A stretch of 64,000 nt of DNA, taken from NCBI GenBank assembly GCA_031417835.1, contig JANOWJ010000041.1, forward strand, positions 30,679 to 94,678. The letters run 5' to 3'. The notes beneath the pieces are model-generated. The model was not told where the DNA came from and did not search any database. It saw only the letters and a program-made list of their open reading frames with translations. Of the stretch, positions 8,512 through 17,812 are shown piece after piece. Both the position numbers and the translations under genes were made by a program. The DNA comes from JADJLQ01 sp031417835 (GTDB lineage Bacteria; Bacteroidota; Bacteroidia; Chitinophagales; Saprospiraceae). Position 1 is the stretch's first letter, and the number at the start of each line of letters is the position of its first letter.

Positions 8512-11500
8512 ATGTTAATACTTAAAAGCTTTAAAAAGGCACGAATATGGATATTCTCCATTGCCTTAGTGACTTTATGCAATGTGGCTGAAGCCCAGCG
8601 GACCATCACTGGCAAGATTATCGCCAGTGATGACAATGCCGGGGTGATCGGCGCTACGGTAGCGGTGAAAGGTTCTCTCCTTGGTACAGCTACAGATGTA
8701 GATGGAAATTTTTCGTTGTCTGTACCAAATGATGCCAAGGTCTTAGTCATTTCATCGGTTGGTTTCTATTCCCAGGAGGTAGATATCAGCACTGCTAATA
8801 CGGTTGAAATTACAATGAACATTGACGCTGCCACTCTAGATGAAATAGTAGTCACAGGCTATGCTTCACAAAGGAAAAAGGACATTACAGGTGCAGTCAC
8901 TGTAGTCAGCGCTAAAGAACTTACCGCTTTGCCAGCAGCCAGTGTGACTCAGATGTTACAAGGTAGAGCTTCCGGGGTTATGGTTGGAAACGACAACTCA
9001 CCGGGAGGAGGTACGATGGTACGGATCAGAGGATTTGGGTCTATCAATAATAATAGTCCATTGTATGTAATCGATGGTGTTGCGACTCAGGGCACCTTGA
9101 ATCAATTAAATCCGAATGACATTGAATCTATGCAGATCCTCAAAGATGCATCGGCTGCATCTATCTATGGTGCCAGAGCGACCAATGGTGTAGTCATCGT
9201 CACGACCAAGAAAGGAAAAATAGGTGATCCCGTCATCACCTTCGACTATTATACAGGCACTCAAAAACCAGGAAGGCAGCTCGAGCTATTGAACACACAA
9301 CAATTAGGTCAGTACTTATACTTAGCTGATATCGGGGCTGGAAAAAACCCATCTGTATCTTCACCCTCTGCTCAATATAAATTTGGACCAAATGGTGAGC
9401 AAACCATTGCCGATTTCATTTATCCAAATGTATTTGGAACCTTACCGGCCAATTTTACATATACGAACGACATAGCTGATCCAGCTTTAGGCAAAACGGC
9501 CTACAATACGACCAAGGCAAATAAAGATGGTACTAACTGGCAAGATGTGATCTTCGATCCGGCTCCTATAGCTAATTATCAATTGGGCGCCAGTGGAGGA
9601 ACCAAAAATGGCAAATTCGCTATTTCCGCCAATTACTTTAAACAAGATGGAATTTTAAGATATACCAATTATGATCGCTATTCGGTAAGAGCAAATACAG
9701 AGTTTACAAAGGGTAGTTTCACATTCGGAGAAAACTTTACGTATGCCTATGATGAACGACAAGGTATAGCCAACAATAATGAATCTAACCCGATTATGTT
9801 TGCCATCAGAGTACATCCTATTATACCCGTCTTTGATGTTACCGGAGGCCCAGTCGAATTAGGAGGAAGTAATACTTCTCCATACAATGGTTTTGCAGGT
9901 AGCCGAGGAGTAAATCTAGGTAATGCACCCAATCCACTGGCTCGTCTATATAGAGAAAAAGATAATATCACAAAAGGCTCGCACATCTTTGGAAATGTAT
10001 TTGGTGAAGTCGCTTTTCTTAAACATTTGAAAGCAAGGACCAGTTTAGGTCTAGAATACAATCTATTTAATCGATCAGAATATTTTCATAGAGACATTGA
10101 GGCAGCGGAGCCAAGAAACGCCAATAGTTTTAATGTAATTAACAATACGGATCGATCTCTTACTTGGTTTAATACCTTGACCTATGATCGAACTTTAGGA
10201 TCTCATAATATTAAAGTACTGTTAGGCACAGAAGCTGTGACTACCGATGCACGGGGCTTTGTCGCCAGCAGAAGCAACTTTGCTTTTGATGATTTAGACT
10301 ACCGCTATCTTGATGCAGGCTCTTCTGCAGGTTTGAGTAATTCAGGTGGAGGTGCTACGCTTACTGCGCTTTTTTCACAGTTTGGTAAAGTAAATTATGC
10401 TTATAAAGATCTCCTATTAGCAGATGTCACTTTTAGGCGAGATGGATCTTCAAGGTTTTCTGCCAGCAACCGATGGGCTACGTTTCCTGCATTTTCTGTA
10501 GGATTAAGGCTTACAGAATTGGGATTCATGAAAGACATTCCTTTAGTCAATGAATTGAAAGTGCGTGCAGGCTGGGGCAAAACCGGCAATCAATTGATTC
10601 CTAATGTATACAATGCCTATACTTTATATGCTCCAGATCCTATCAACAATGCATACGATATCAATGGTACCGGCTCTACGATCGTTGGTGGTTTTGACTT
10701 AGTACAATTTGGTAATTCAAACGGAAAATGGGAAACGAACACTTCTACTAATATTGGAATAGATGCAGTTTTACTCAATAATAAATTAGAAGTAGTATTT
10801 GACTGGTATAATCGTATTACCTCTGATATGTTGACACAGATTGCACCCCCTCGTACAGCGGGTAGTGGAACTGTACCTTATACTAATATCGGAGAAATCC
10901 GCAATAGAGGTATTGATCTTGGATTAAATTTTAGAGATCAGGTCGGTAATTTCAGATATCAAATAGGTCTAAATTTTTCACATTACAAAAACGAGGTTCT
11001 AAAACTTAATGATAATCCGCTGGCTACTGTATTTGGTTTTGCAACTCGACTACCCGCTATATCTGCTACAAGAGCAGGGTTGCCTATCGCAAGTTATTAT
11101 GGCTATATCGTGGATGGTGTGATCAAAGATAAGGCCGAAGCCGATGCGGCTCCAAAGTTTGGTACGTATACTAAGGAAGGTACGTTCAAATTCAGAGATG
11201 TAAATGGTGACAATGTCATCACCGCTGCAGATCGTACTATTATAGGAAATCCTCATCCAGACTTTACATACGGTTTGAATATTAATCTTGGTTTTAAAAA
11301 CTTTGATTTTACAGTTTTTGCACAAGGGTCTCAGGGAAATGAGATTTTCAATTATGTGCGATATTGGACTGATTTCAATACGTTTCAAGGGAATAGATCT
11401 ATAGAAATATTGAACGATTCCTGGAAAAAATCCGGCGATGTCGCTAAACTTCCCAGACTCAACTCTGGTGACGCGACCAGTCAACAGATCTCTACTTATT

Positions 11501-11769
11501 TTATTGAGGATGGATCTTATATGAGGATAAAAAATGCACAATTGACCTATTCCATTCCTAACCTAATTACCAAACGTATAGGTATCAGCAATGCACAGGT
11601 ATATGTACAGGGACAGAATTTATTTACATTTACGAAGTACACCGGCCTCGATCCGGACATCAATCTTCGAACTTCTGGTAACGACAATCAAGATATACAC
11701 ATGGGTATCGATGAAGGTGCCTACCCGGTATCAAAATCATTTTTATTTGGTGTACGCTTAACTTTTTAA
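8512..11769 (+). CDS. SusC/RagA family TonB-linked outer-membrane transporter
   Basis: 1085 residues. A signal peptide ends near AEAQ (about residue 28). A carboxypeptidase regulatory-like beta-sandwich (about 32-110) leads to the DEIVVTGY box, a plug domain with the family motifs VRIRGFGSINNNSPLYVIDG and DASAASIYGARATNGVV (about 170-235), and a 22-strand-type barrel ending in GVRLTF. With SusD this forms a TonB-driven pedestal-bin importer for oligosaccharides or peptides. SusD follows 28 bases after the stop. No sigma/anti-sigma regulator or glycoside hydrolase is adjacent, so the substrate cannot be inferred. Confidence 0.95.
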   Translation: MLILKSFKKARIWIFSIALVTLCNVAEAQRTITGKIIASDDNAGVIGATVAVKGSLLGTATDVDGNFSLSVPNDAKVLVISSVGFYSQEVDISTANTVEITMNIDAATLDEIVVTGYASQRKKDITGAVTVVSAKELTALPAASVTQMLQGRASGVMVGNDNSPGGGTMVRIRGFGSINNNSPLYVIDGVATQGTLNQLNPNDIESMQILKDASAASIYGARATNGVVIVTTKKGKIGDPVITFDYYTGTQKPGRQLELLNTQQLGQYLYLADIGAGKNPSVSSPSAQYKFGPNGEQTIADFIYPNVFGTLPANFTYTNDIADPALGKTAYNTTKANKDGTNWQDVIFDPAPIANYQLGASGGTKNGKFAISANYFKQDGILRYTNYDRYSVRANTEFTKGSFTFGENFTYAYDERQGIANNNESNPIMFAIRVHPIIPVFDVTGGPVELGGSNTSPYNGFAGSRGVNLGNAPNPLARLYREKDNITKGSHIFGNVFGEVAFLKHLKARTSLGLEYNLFNRSEYFHRDIEAAEPRNANSFNVINNTDRSLTWFNTLTYDRTLGSHNIKVLLGTEAVTTDARGFVASRSNFAFDDLDYRYLDAGSSAGLSNSGGGATLTALFSQFGKVNYAYKDLLLADVTFRRDGSSRFSASNRWATFPAFSVGLRLTELGFMKDIPLVNELKVRAGWGKTGNQLIPNVYNAYTLYAPDPINNAYDINGTGSTIVGGFDLVQFGNSNGKWETNTSTNIGIDAVLLNNKLEVVFDWYNRITSDMLTQIAPPRTAGSGTVPYTNIGEIRNRGIDLGLNFRDQVGNFRYQIGLNFSHYKNEVLKLNDNPLATVFGFATRLPAISATRAGLPIASYYGYIVDGVIKDKAEADAAPKFGTYTKEGTFKFRDVNGDNVITAADRTIIGNPHPDFTYGLNINLGFKNFDFTVFAQGSQGNEIFNYVRYWTDFNTFQGNRSIEILNDSWKKSGDVAKLPRLNSGDATSQQISTYFIEDGSYMRIKNAQLTYSIPNLITKRIGISNAQVYVQGQNLFTFTKYTGLDPDINLRTSGNDNQDIHMGIDEGAYPVSKSFLFGVRLTF

Positions 11770-11797
11770 TAAACTATAGTCTTTAAACTAATTGAAT

Positions 11798-13564
11798 ATG
11801 AAAAAATATATTTTTATTTTATGCTTCGTCGGGATGTACATATCCTGCTCGGATGACTTTTTCGATCTTAACCCTCAAGGTCGGGCCTCACTTACTCAAT
11901 TGAGTAATAAAAATGGGGTGAATGCATTGCTCATAGGGGCTTATTCGCTCATGGATGGAGTAGGCGCTGGCAATACTGGCCGTCAATCAACCATCTCCAA
12001 CTATGTATTTGGTGGAATAAGTAGTGACGATGCGGTGAAGGGTACTGATGCCGGAGATCAACCTGAACAGTCTTTTATAGAACAATACAATTGGATAGCG
12101 GACAATACTTATTTTTTGGGCAAGTGGTGGCATTCGTATGATGGTGTCGCTCGATCTAATGAGGTCATTCAACTTGTCAATAATCCGGATGTGAAAGACA
12201 TGACGGCTGCCGAAAAAACTCAGGTCATTGCAGAGGCACGCTTCTTACGAGGACATTATCATTTTGAGGCTAAGAAAATGTGGAATAATGTACCGTATAT
12301 TGATGAAACGATCTATGTGTCCACTGACCCTAATTCTACCAAAATACCAAATACAGAAAATATTTGGTCGAAAATAGAGGCCGATTTTGATTTCGCTGCT
12401 AAAAACCTTCCCGTAAGCCAAGCTCAAAAAGGTCGAGCTACGCAGTGGGCTGCTAAAGCATATCTTGCTAAGACATTGGTGTTTCAGAAAAAATGGGCTG
12501 CGGCCGAAACTATTTTATTAGACATTGTAAATAATTCTGGTAAAAAATTGATGGCAAATTATCACGACAATTTTCGAACTGCCGGAAACAATAATGCAGA
12601 ATCCATATTTGAAGTACAATTTTCTGTAAATGATGGTACGAATGGTGGCAATGGCAATGCAGGAGATAATCTCAATTGGCCTTATTCTGCTACTGCCCCA
12701 GGCAGGGGCTGTTGCGGATTTTATCAGGCATCACATAATATAGTCAATGCATTCAAGACGGACGACAAAGGTCTACCATTGATCGGATCTGCACCAGATG
12801 GGACTCAAGACACCTATAACAAAGTAGACTTACCCAATGATCAAGGCATCGGAGCTGGTGCTGCATTTACATTGGATAAAACCGTGCCAGTAGACCCACG
12901 TTTGGACTGGACCGTGGGCCGCAGAGGGGTCAATTTTTTAGATTGGGGACCAATGCCGGGCTCGACATGGATCAGAGATCAAGCGTATGCAGGACCATTC
13001 ACCGGCAAAAAATGGATGTATTACCTAGCAGAAGAAGGAAGTACTACGCACTCTACGAGTAAACGCAGTGTCAATAACAATTATAGATTGCTCAAATTTT
13101 CACATGTGCTCCTTTGGCTTGCAGAGTGCGAGATAGAACTAAATAAACTAGCTGCAGCAGAAGGTCATATCAATCAAATTCGAAATCGGGCCAAAAGTGG
13201 TTCAAAACAAGATCCTACCGTCACCTATAAAGTAGAACCTTATGCCGATGGTACCTTGGCTGCTATGGGTGCTGACTTCGCCCGTAATGCTGTACGTATG
13301 GAACAACGGTTGGAATTTGCTATGGAGGGTCATCGCTTTTTTGATTTAGTACGGTGGGGCATAGCTGAAAAAGTGCTCAACAAGTATGCCGTTGAAGAAT
13401 CAGTGCCCGGTACTGAGCCTTCGGGTCGTAAATTCAATAAACGTGGTTATATGGCCGGTAAAATATTTACTTCTAAAAATAATTATTATCCATTGCCTCA
13501 GGACGAAATATTGAACAGTCAATTAAATGGCAAACCAACTTTGGTTCAGAATCCCGGATACTGA
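11798..13564 (+). CDS. SusD/RagB family surface lipoprotein
   Basis: 588 residues from the ATG at 11798 (a TTG two codons earlier is less likely). The lipobox is MYISC-SDD with Cys at about residue 18, followed by the acidic SDDFFDLNPQG export segment common to Bacteroidota surface lipoproteins. The N-terminal half contains TPR-like helices (AEARFLRGHYHFEAKKMW) and the C-terminal half has the RMEQRLEFAMEGHRFFDLVRWG motif and closing YYPLPQDEI segment diagnostic of SusD/RagB. It caps the SusC barrel and binds the ligand. A strong terminator follows at 13591. Confidence 0.95.
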   Translation: MKKYIFILCFVGMYISCSDDFFDLNPQGRASLTQLSNKNGVNALLIGAYSLMDGVGAGNTGRQSTISNYVFGGISSDDAVKGTDAGDQPEQSFIEQYNWIADNTYFLGKWWHSYDGVARSNEVIQLVNNPDVKDMTAAEKTQVIAEARFLRGHYHFEAKKMWNNVPYIDETIYVSTDPNSTKIPNTENIWSKIEADFDFAAKNLPVSQAQKGRATQWAAKAYLAKTLVFQKKWAAAETILLDIVNNSGKKLMANYHDNFRTAGNNNAESIFEVQFSVNDGTNGGNGNAGDNLNWPYSATAPGRGCCGFYQASHNIVNAFKTDDKGLPLIGSAPDGTQDTYNKVDLPNDQGIGAGAAFTLDKTVPVDPRLDWTVGRRGVNFLDWGPMPGSTWIRDQAYAGPFTGKKWMYYLAEEGSTTHSTSKRSVNNNYRLLKFSHVLLWLAECEIELNKLAAAEGHINQIRNRAKSGSKQDPTVTYKVEPYADGTLAAMGADFARNAVRMEQRLEFAMEGHRFFDLVRWGIAEKVLNKYAVEESVPGTEPSGRKFNKRGYMAGKIFTSKNNYYPLPQDEILNSQLNGKPTLVQNPGY

Positions 13565-13590
13565 TCTAACGTAGAATAAAAATGAAAAAA

Positions 13591-13617
13591 GGGCATTGCA
13601 AAAGCAATGCCCTTTTT
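13591..13617 (+). terminator. Rho-independent terminator of the SusC/SusD operon
   Basis: A perfect 9-base-pair stem, GGGCATTGC (13591-13599) with GCAATGCCC (13604-13612), closes a four-base AAAA loop and is followed by TTTTTG. An A-run precedes it, so it could also work in reverse. It sits 27 bases after the SusD stop. Confidence 0.92.
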
Positions 13618-13788
13618 GTTTCAAGGCTTTGCCCCAGTATGATACAACATTCAACCCACGATAATTCAGTAAGAATTTGCATTCAACCTTTCCAGATAAA
13701 TTTTAATCAGGGTGCTTGACATGTTCAGCTTATTATGTGGCGTTCATTAAATCGTCTCGAGAAAAGCTGAATACTTGCACCAAGTTTC

Positions 13789-13796
13789 TATATTTG
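13789..13796 (+). promoter_or_regulatory. Candidate -7 element (TATATTTG) of the methyltransferase operon
   Basis: The octamer fits TAnnTTTG and is 38 bases before the TTG at 13835 and 107 bases before the ATG at 13904. The region after the SusD terminator is otherwise gene-free, so a promoter is expected here. A matching -33 element is unclear. Confidence 0.35.
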
Positions 13797-13834
13797 TTTG
13801 AATTTTAACCAAATAACCAACAAATACTCGCTTT

Positions 13835-14653
13835 TTGCTTACCAAACTATTTATATATATAACTAGTACATTTCCAGTGCTTCGCACCTATTTCTGGAAA
13901 ACGATGTACAATTTCTTTGCCCGAAACATTACAAATAGCAAATGGCGATTCATGAATTTTGGATTCGCTTATTCAGGTCAAGAAATCCCGAGCGTCGCTT
14001 TAGAATCAGCAGATCAGTATGAGCGATATGGATGGCAGATCTATGAGCATATGCTGAGACTTTATCCGCCCGGAGCTGAGTCCCATGTGCTGGAGGTAGG
14101 CTCCGGGCGAGGCGGTGCATGTTATTTTATAAGTAAATACTACCACCCTGCTTCTGTCACGGGAATAGATTTATCAAATAAGGCTATTGAATTTTGTCAG
14201 CGTACGTATCAATCAGAAAAACTCCGATATATCACTGCATCAGCGGAACAATTGCCTTTAGAAGCTGGCAGTATAGATATCGTGATCAATGCCGAATCAT
14301 CGCATGCATATCCGGATTTTAATAAATTTGTCCATGAGGTCCTACGAGTAATAAAACCGGGTGGTTATTTCATGACTACGGATAATAGGACGGCGGAGCG
14401 AGTGGATGAATGGAAGCAATCCCTTCTGAATCCGGGCTTTACCTTGCTCCACGAGCAAGACATTACCGCAAAAGTCATACAATCTCTGATAGAACAACAA
14501 CCCCTCAAAGAAGAGCTGATCCAGGCTAATGTGCCTATTTATTTTAAACGTTACTTCAGAGAATTTGCAGGCATGCAAGGCAGTCAAATGTATAATGACT
14601 TTGTATCCAGGAAAAGGTATTACAAATCTTTTATCCTACAAAAGCCGTTATGA
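13835..14653 (+). CDS. SAM-dependent methyltransferase (phthiotriol methyltransferase-like)
   Basis: 272 residues from a TTG, or 249 from the ATG at 13904. Class I methyltransferase fold: motif I is VLEVGSGRGGACYF, the acidic residue after strand 2 is in TGIDLS, motif II is around IDIVINAESSHAYPD and motif III is VLRVIKPGGYFMTTD. The FFARNITNSKWRFMNFGF lead and the ESSHAYPD segment recall enzymes that methylate hydroxyls of polyketide or lipid products. It is translationally coupled (ATGA overlap at 14650) to the hydroxylase gene. The N-terminus between the two starts is hydrophobic and uncertain. Confidence 0.82.
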   Translation: MLTKLFIYITSTFPVLRTYFWKTMYNFFARNITNSKWRFMNFGFAYSGQEIPSVALESADQYERYGWQIYEHMLRLYPPGAESHVLEVGSGRGGACYFISKYYHPASVTGIDLSNKAIEFCQRTYQSEKLRYITASAEQLPLEAGSIDIVINAESSHAYPDFNKFVHEVLRVIKPGGYFMTTDNRTAERVDEWKQSLLNPGFTLLHEQDITAKVIQSLIEQQPLKEELIQANVPIYFKRYFREFAGMQGSQMYNDFVSRKRYYKSFILQKPL

Positions 14654-15855
14654 TCTATAATCTTTTCATCGGTATCGGAGTGCTCGCGATCATCATCGTA
14701 TTGATCGCCGAGCGTAGGTATCAAAAGATAAATCAGGTCAACATCTATGAAATGGCTGATACGGTGACCAATGCGGCCTGTGGACTCAGCGATCGAGTAT
14801 TCAATATTTTTCTGGATACCCTTCAATTTATACTATGGTCCCAATTGTATAATGTAGTATCTATAATAAAAATACCACAATCGATATGGTCATGGATCCT
14901 GTGTCTAGTGGTCGTCGATTTTATTTGGTACTGGTATCATCGGTTAGGCCATGAAGTCCGTTTGTTTTGGGCCGTCCATAGCCTACACCATCAAAGCGAG
15001 GAATTTAATATCTCGGTTGGTTTTAGGATCTCCATATTCCAATCGATGCTGCGTGGGGTATTTTGGCTTATGCTACCTGTATTTGGATTTCATCCAGATC
15101 TAATATTAACCGTGCTTGTGTTTCATGGATTATATCAACTTCCATTGCATACTCGAGTAGCACCACGATTAGGATTGTTGGAGTATATCTTTGTCACGCC
15201 CAGTGCCCATCGGGTACACCATGGCATCAATGCTCAATATCTTGATAAAAACTATGGTGGAATATTTATTTTTTGGGATCGTTTGTTTGGAACCTATGCT
15301 CCTGAACAAGAGGAAGTAATATATGGCATCACTGATCGTACCGGCTCATTAAGTTTTGTAGAAGCCCACCTTTATGGATTTCGTCAATTGATATTGCCTA
15401 AAAATTACAACTTGGCATGGCGTGAAAAATGGCGTTATTTATTTTCAAAACCCTCTTATGTGCCTTTAGGTGTCGATGCTGCGTTTAAACCTGAAGTTGA
15501 ACAGTTTGAAATCAGAACTGAACTGATCCGATATGTACTGTGTCAGATCGTACTAGCCAGTATCATTACTTTTTTCTTTATTCTCAATCGACATGATTTG
15601 ACATTGGAAATCAAGACTGCTTTAGTTTTTTTTATAGGCTGGACCTTGGTCAGTGCCACTTTACGCTATGACCACCTCAATGCCTTATTGCTGTTTCATG
15701 AAGCTACACGCTTGGTATGTATCATGCTGTTGACGCTATTCTTATATTTCAATCATTTGATCCAGTGGTACTTTGCTGCCCCTACCTTAGCAGCTATGGT
15801 AGCAGCTTTTGTTTTTATTCCAAAACCGATATTTAAATCGTCAAATGGAGCATAA
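14650..15855 (+). CDS. Sterol desaturase/fatty acid hydroxylase superfamily membrane di-iron enzyme
   Basis: 401 residues. The N-terminal half is a membrane domain with the histidine boxes of the family: HRLGH, HSLHH and, after a further helical pair, HRVHHG. These histidines bind the di-iron centre that hydroxylates or desaturates lipids. The C-terminal 130 residues (from about 285) hold four more hydrophobic segments not needed for catalysis, giving a longer protein than simple hydroxylases. It overlaps the methyltransferase by 4 bases and the cyclase by 11, so the three are likely one operon. Substrate is unknown. Confidence 0.88.
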   Translation: MIYNLFIGIGVLAIIIVLIAERRYQKINQVNIYEMADTVTNAACGLSDRVFNIFLDTLQFILWSQLYNVVSIIKIPQSIWSWILCLVVVDFIWYWYHRLGHEVRLFWAVHSLHHQSEEFNISVGFRISIFQSMLRGVFWLMLPVFGFHPDLILTVLVFHGLYQLPLHTRVAPRLGLLEYIFVTPSAHRVHHGINAQYLDKNYGGIFIFWDRLFGTYAPEQEEVIYGITDRTGSLSFVEAHLYGFRQLILPKNYNLAWREKWRYLFSKPSYVPLGVDAAFKPEVEQFEIRTELIRYVLCQIVLASIITFFFILNRHDLTLEIKTALVFFIGWTLVSATLRYDHLNALLLFHEATRLVCIMLLTLFLYFNHLIQWYFAAPTLAAMVAAFVFIPKPIFKSSNGA

Positions 15856-17773
15856 ACATTTACTTCCCCTTTTTATCCTGTTCCTGATATTATTTGGATA
15901 CTTTGATATCAGTGGACAATCCATAGTCATTTCTGCGAGCCAAAGCTCCGTCAAACCGGTAAGTGGATTACAGTATTTTGAAGATATCCATTCAAGCTAT
16001 TCTCCTATCACAGTATATCAGCAGCGCTTTTTAAACTTAAAGGAAGGAAATGCAAATTTTGGATTGAGTAGATCGACCTATTGGTTAAAATTTAGTGTAC
16101 ATAATCAAACCAAGGAAGACCGATTGGCAATTAAAATTGGCTACCCCCTCTTGGATTCCATCGATCTATTTATTATGAAGGATGGAGTGCCCATAGTACA
16201 TAAAAGAAATGGATTTAAATACAATTTGTTCGTATCAGAAATTAAATATCCAGTTTATCTTTTTTATTTGCCGATAGCCAGCGGCACTGAATCTGAAATA
16301 CTACTTCGAGTGAGGACACATAGTTCTTTTCAAGTGCCCTTAGAAATAGCCACAGAGTCCAGCTTCATTCATTCGGGTGGAGAGATCAGTCTGCTGCAAG
16401 GTGTATATTATGGGATACTGTTGGTGATGATTTTTTACAATCTATTTATCTTTTTTTCATTGAAGGAGATTGTATATGTCTATTACTCAGTCTGTATTTT
16501 TTTCAGTTTATGTTTTTTTACGATATTTTACGGTCATGCCCGATATGCTTTTTGGCCGGACAATATTGAATGGAATCAACATTCGATGAAAGTCGTCATG
16601 AGTCTGCTCAGTGCGGCTAGCGCCGCCTTTGCTATTGTGTTTCTGGAATTGAAAAATTTTGCCAAATGGTTGTTCTATACACTTAGAGGCATCATGGTCG
16701 TCGGCGTATTTCTGGCCATTGCAAATTTTTATATGGATCTGCATACCGTCAACTTAATGGTGACTTTACTCATTTTATTCAATGCAATTGCCATGCTGGT
16801 GGCAGGTATCGTATCATGGGCAAAGGGCAATCGTGCAGCACGCCTTTTTGTATTGGCGTGGGCTGCTTATCTTGCGGGGGCATTATTGCTCATCTTGCGC
16901 AATCTCGGCGTGCTGCCTGCCAATACGTTTACCAGTCATTTTGCCAGTATCGGATCATCTCTGGAAGTCATCTTGTTATCACTTGCTTTAGCAGATAAGT
17001 ATAGCCTGATCAAAGCTGAAAAAGAAAAAGCGCAAGAAGCCCTCATTGCAATCCAGAAAAATGCCAATATCACATTGGATAATAAAGTAAAAGAGCGTAC
17101 ACAACAATTACAAAGTGAAACCGAAAAAACAGAATCGCTGCTGCTAAATATACTCCCGGCTCAGGTAGCTGATGAATTAAAAAATTCGGGTAAGTATTTG
17201 GCCAGAAGGCATGAAAATGTTTCAGTATTGTTTACTGACTTTGTAAATTTTTCGCAGATTAGTGAAAAAATGGATGCAGAACAATTGGTTTTCGAATTGG
17301 ATACCTATTTCAAAAAGTTTGATGAAATCATCACTCAGCTAGGTATTGAGAAAATAAAAACCATTGGCGACGCCTATTTATGTGTCGCTGGATTGCATAA
17401 CAATGATGATCATGCATTACAAGCTTGTACCGCCGGTATTATGATTAGAAATTATATGGCTAAGGTCAATGAATCTAAAAAGCATGGCGAATCTAAATTT
17501 GAGTTACGAATCGGTATTCATAGTGGCAACCTGGTGGCCGGGGTGGTGGGTAGCAAAAAATTTGCGTATGACATTTGGGGAGATACCGTCAATCTCGCCG
17601 CACGGATGGAACAACATGGGTCACCCGGTCAGATCAATATCAGTGGAGATACCTTTGAATTAGTTAAACATCATTTTACGTTCACTCCCAGAGGCTCTTT
17701 GCCAGCAAAAAACAAAGGCGAAGTGAATATGTATTTTTTGGAAGAGGAACTCCCTAGTGATTCAGTGGAGTAG
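15845..17773 (+). CDS. 7TMR-DISM receptor adenylate cyclase (class III)
   Basis: 642 residues from the ATG at 15845. After a signal peptide (about 1-25) comes an extracytoplasmic DISM beta-sandwich domain (about 30-185), seven transmembrane segments (about 190-395), a short coiled coil (about 400-440) and a class III cyclase domain. The metal-binding aspartates are in LFTDFVNFS and KTIGDAYL; the Lys before TIGDAY and the Asp of YDIWGDTVN are the adenine-selecting pair, so the product is predicted to be cAMP. The neighbouring lipid-modifying enzymes raise the possibility that it senses an envelope ligand; this is inference. No cAMP-binding regulator is in the window. Confidence 0.9.
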   Translation: MEHKHLLPLFILFLILFGYFDISGQSIVISASQSSVKPVSGLQYFEDIHSSYSPITVYQQRFLNLKEGNANFGLSRSTYWLKFSVHNQTKEDRLAIKIGYPLLDSIDLFIMKDGVPIVHKRNGFKYNLFVSEIKYPVYLFYLPIASGTESEILLRVRTHSSFQVPLEIATESSFIHSGGEISLLQGVYYGILLVMIFYNLFIFFSLKEIVYVYYSVCIFFSLCFFTIFYGHARYAFWPDNIEWNQHSMKVVMSLLSAASAAFAIVFLELKNFAKWLFYTLRGIMVVGVFLAIANFYMDLHTVNLMVTLLILFNAIAMLVAGIVSWAKGNRAARLFVLAWAAYLAGALLLILRNLGVLPANTFTSHFASIGSSLEVILLSLALADKYSLIKAEKEKAQEALIAIQKNANITLDNKVKERTQQLQSETEKTESLLLNILPAQVADELKNSGKYLARRHENVSVLFTDFVNFSQISEKMDAEQLVFELDTYFKKFDEIITQLGIEKIKTIGDAYLCVAGLHNNDDHALQACTAGIMIRNYMAKVNESKKHGESKFELRIGIHSGNLVAGVVGSKKFAYDIWGDTVNLAARMEQHGSPGQINISGDTFELVKHHFTFTPRGSLPAKNKGEVNMYFLEEELPSDSVE

Positions 17774-17812
17774 TCTTAATCATTTATAGCTGATCCAACT
17801 ATTCTTTTCCTT

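Noticed and set aside
11050..11541. 163-residue reverse-strand frame inside the SusC gene
   Set aside because: Antisense to a strongly conserved coding region with clear SusC motifs; no start context or family character.
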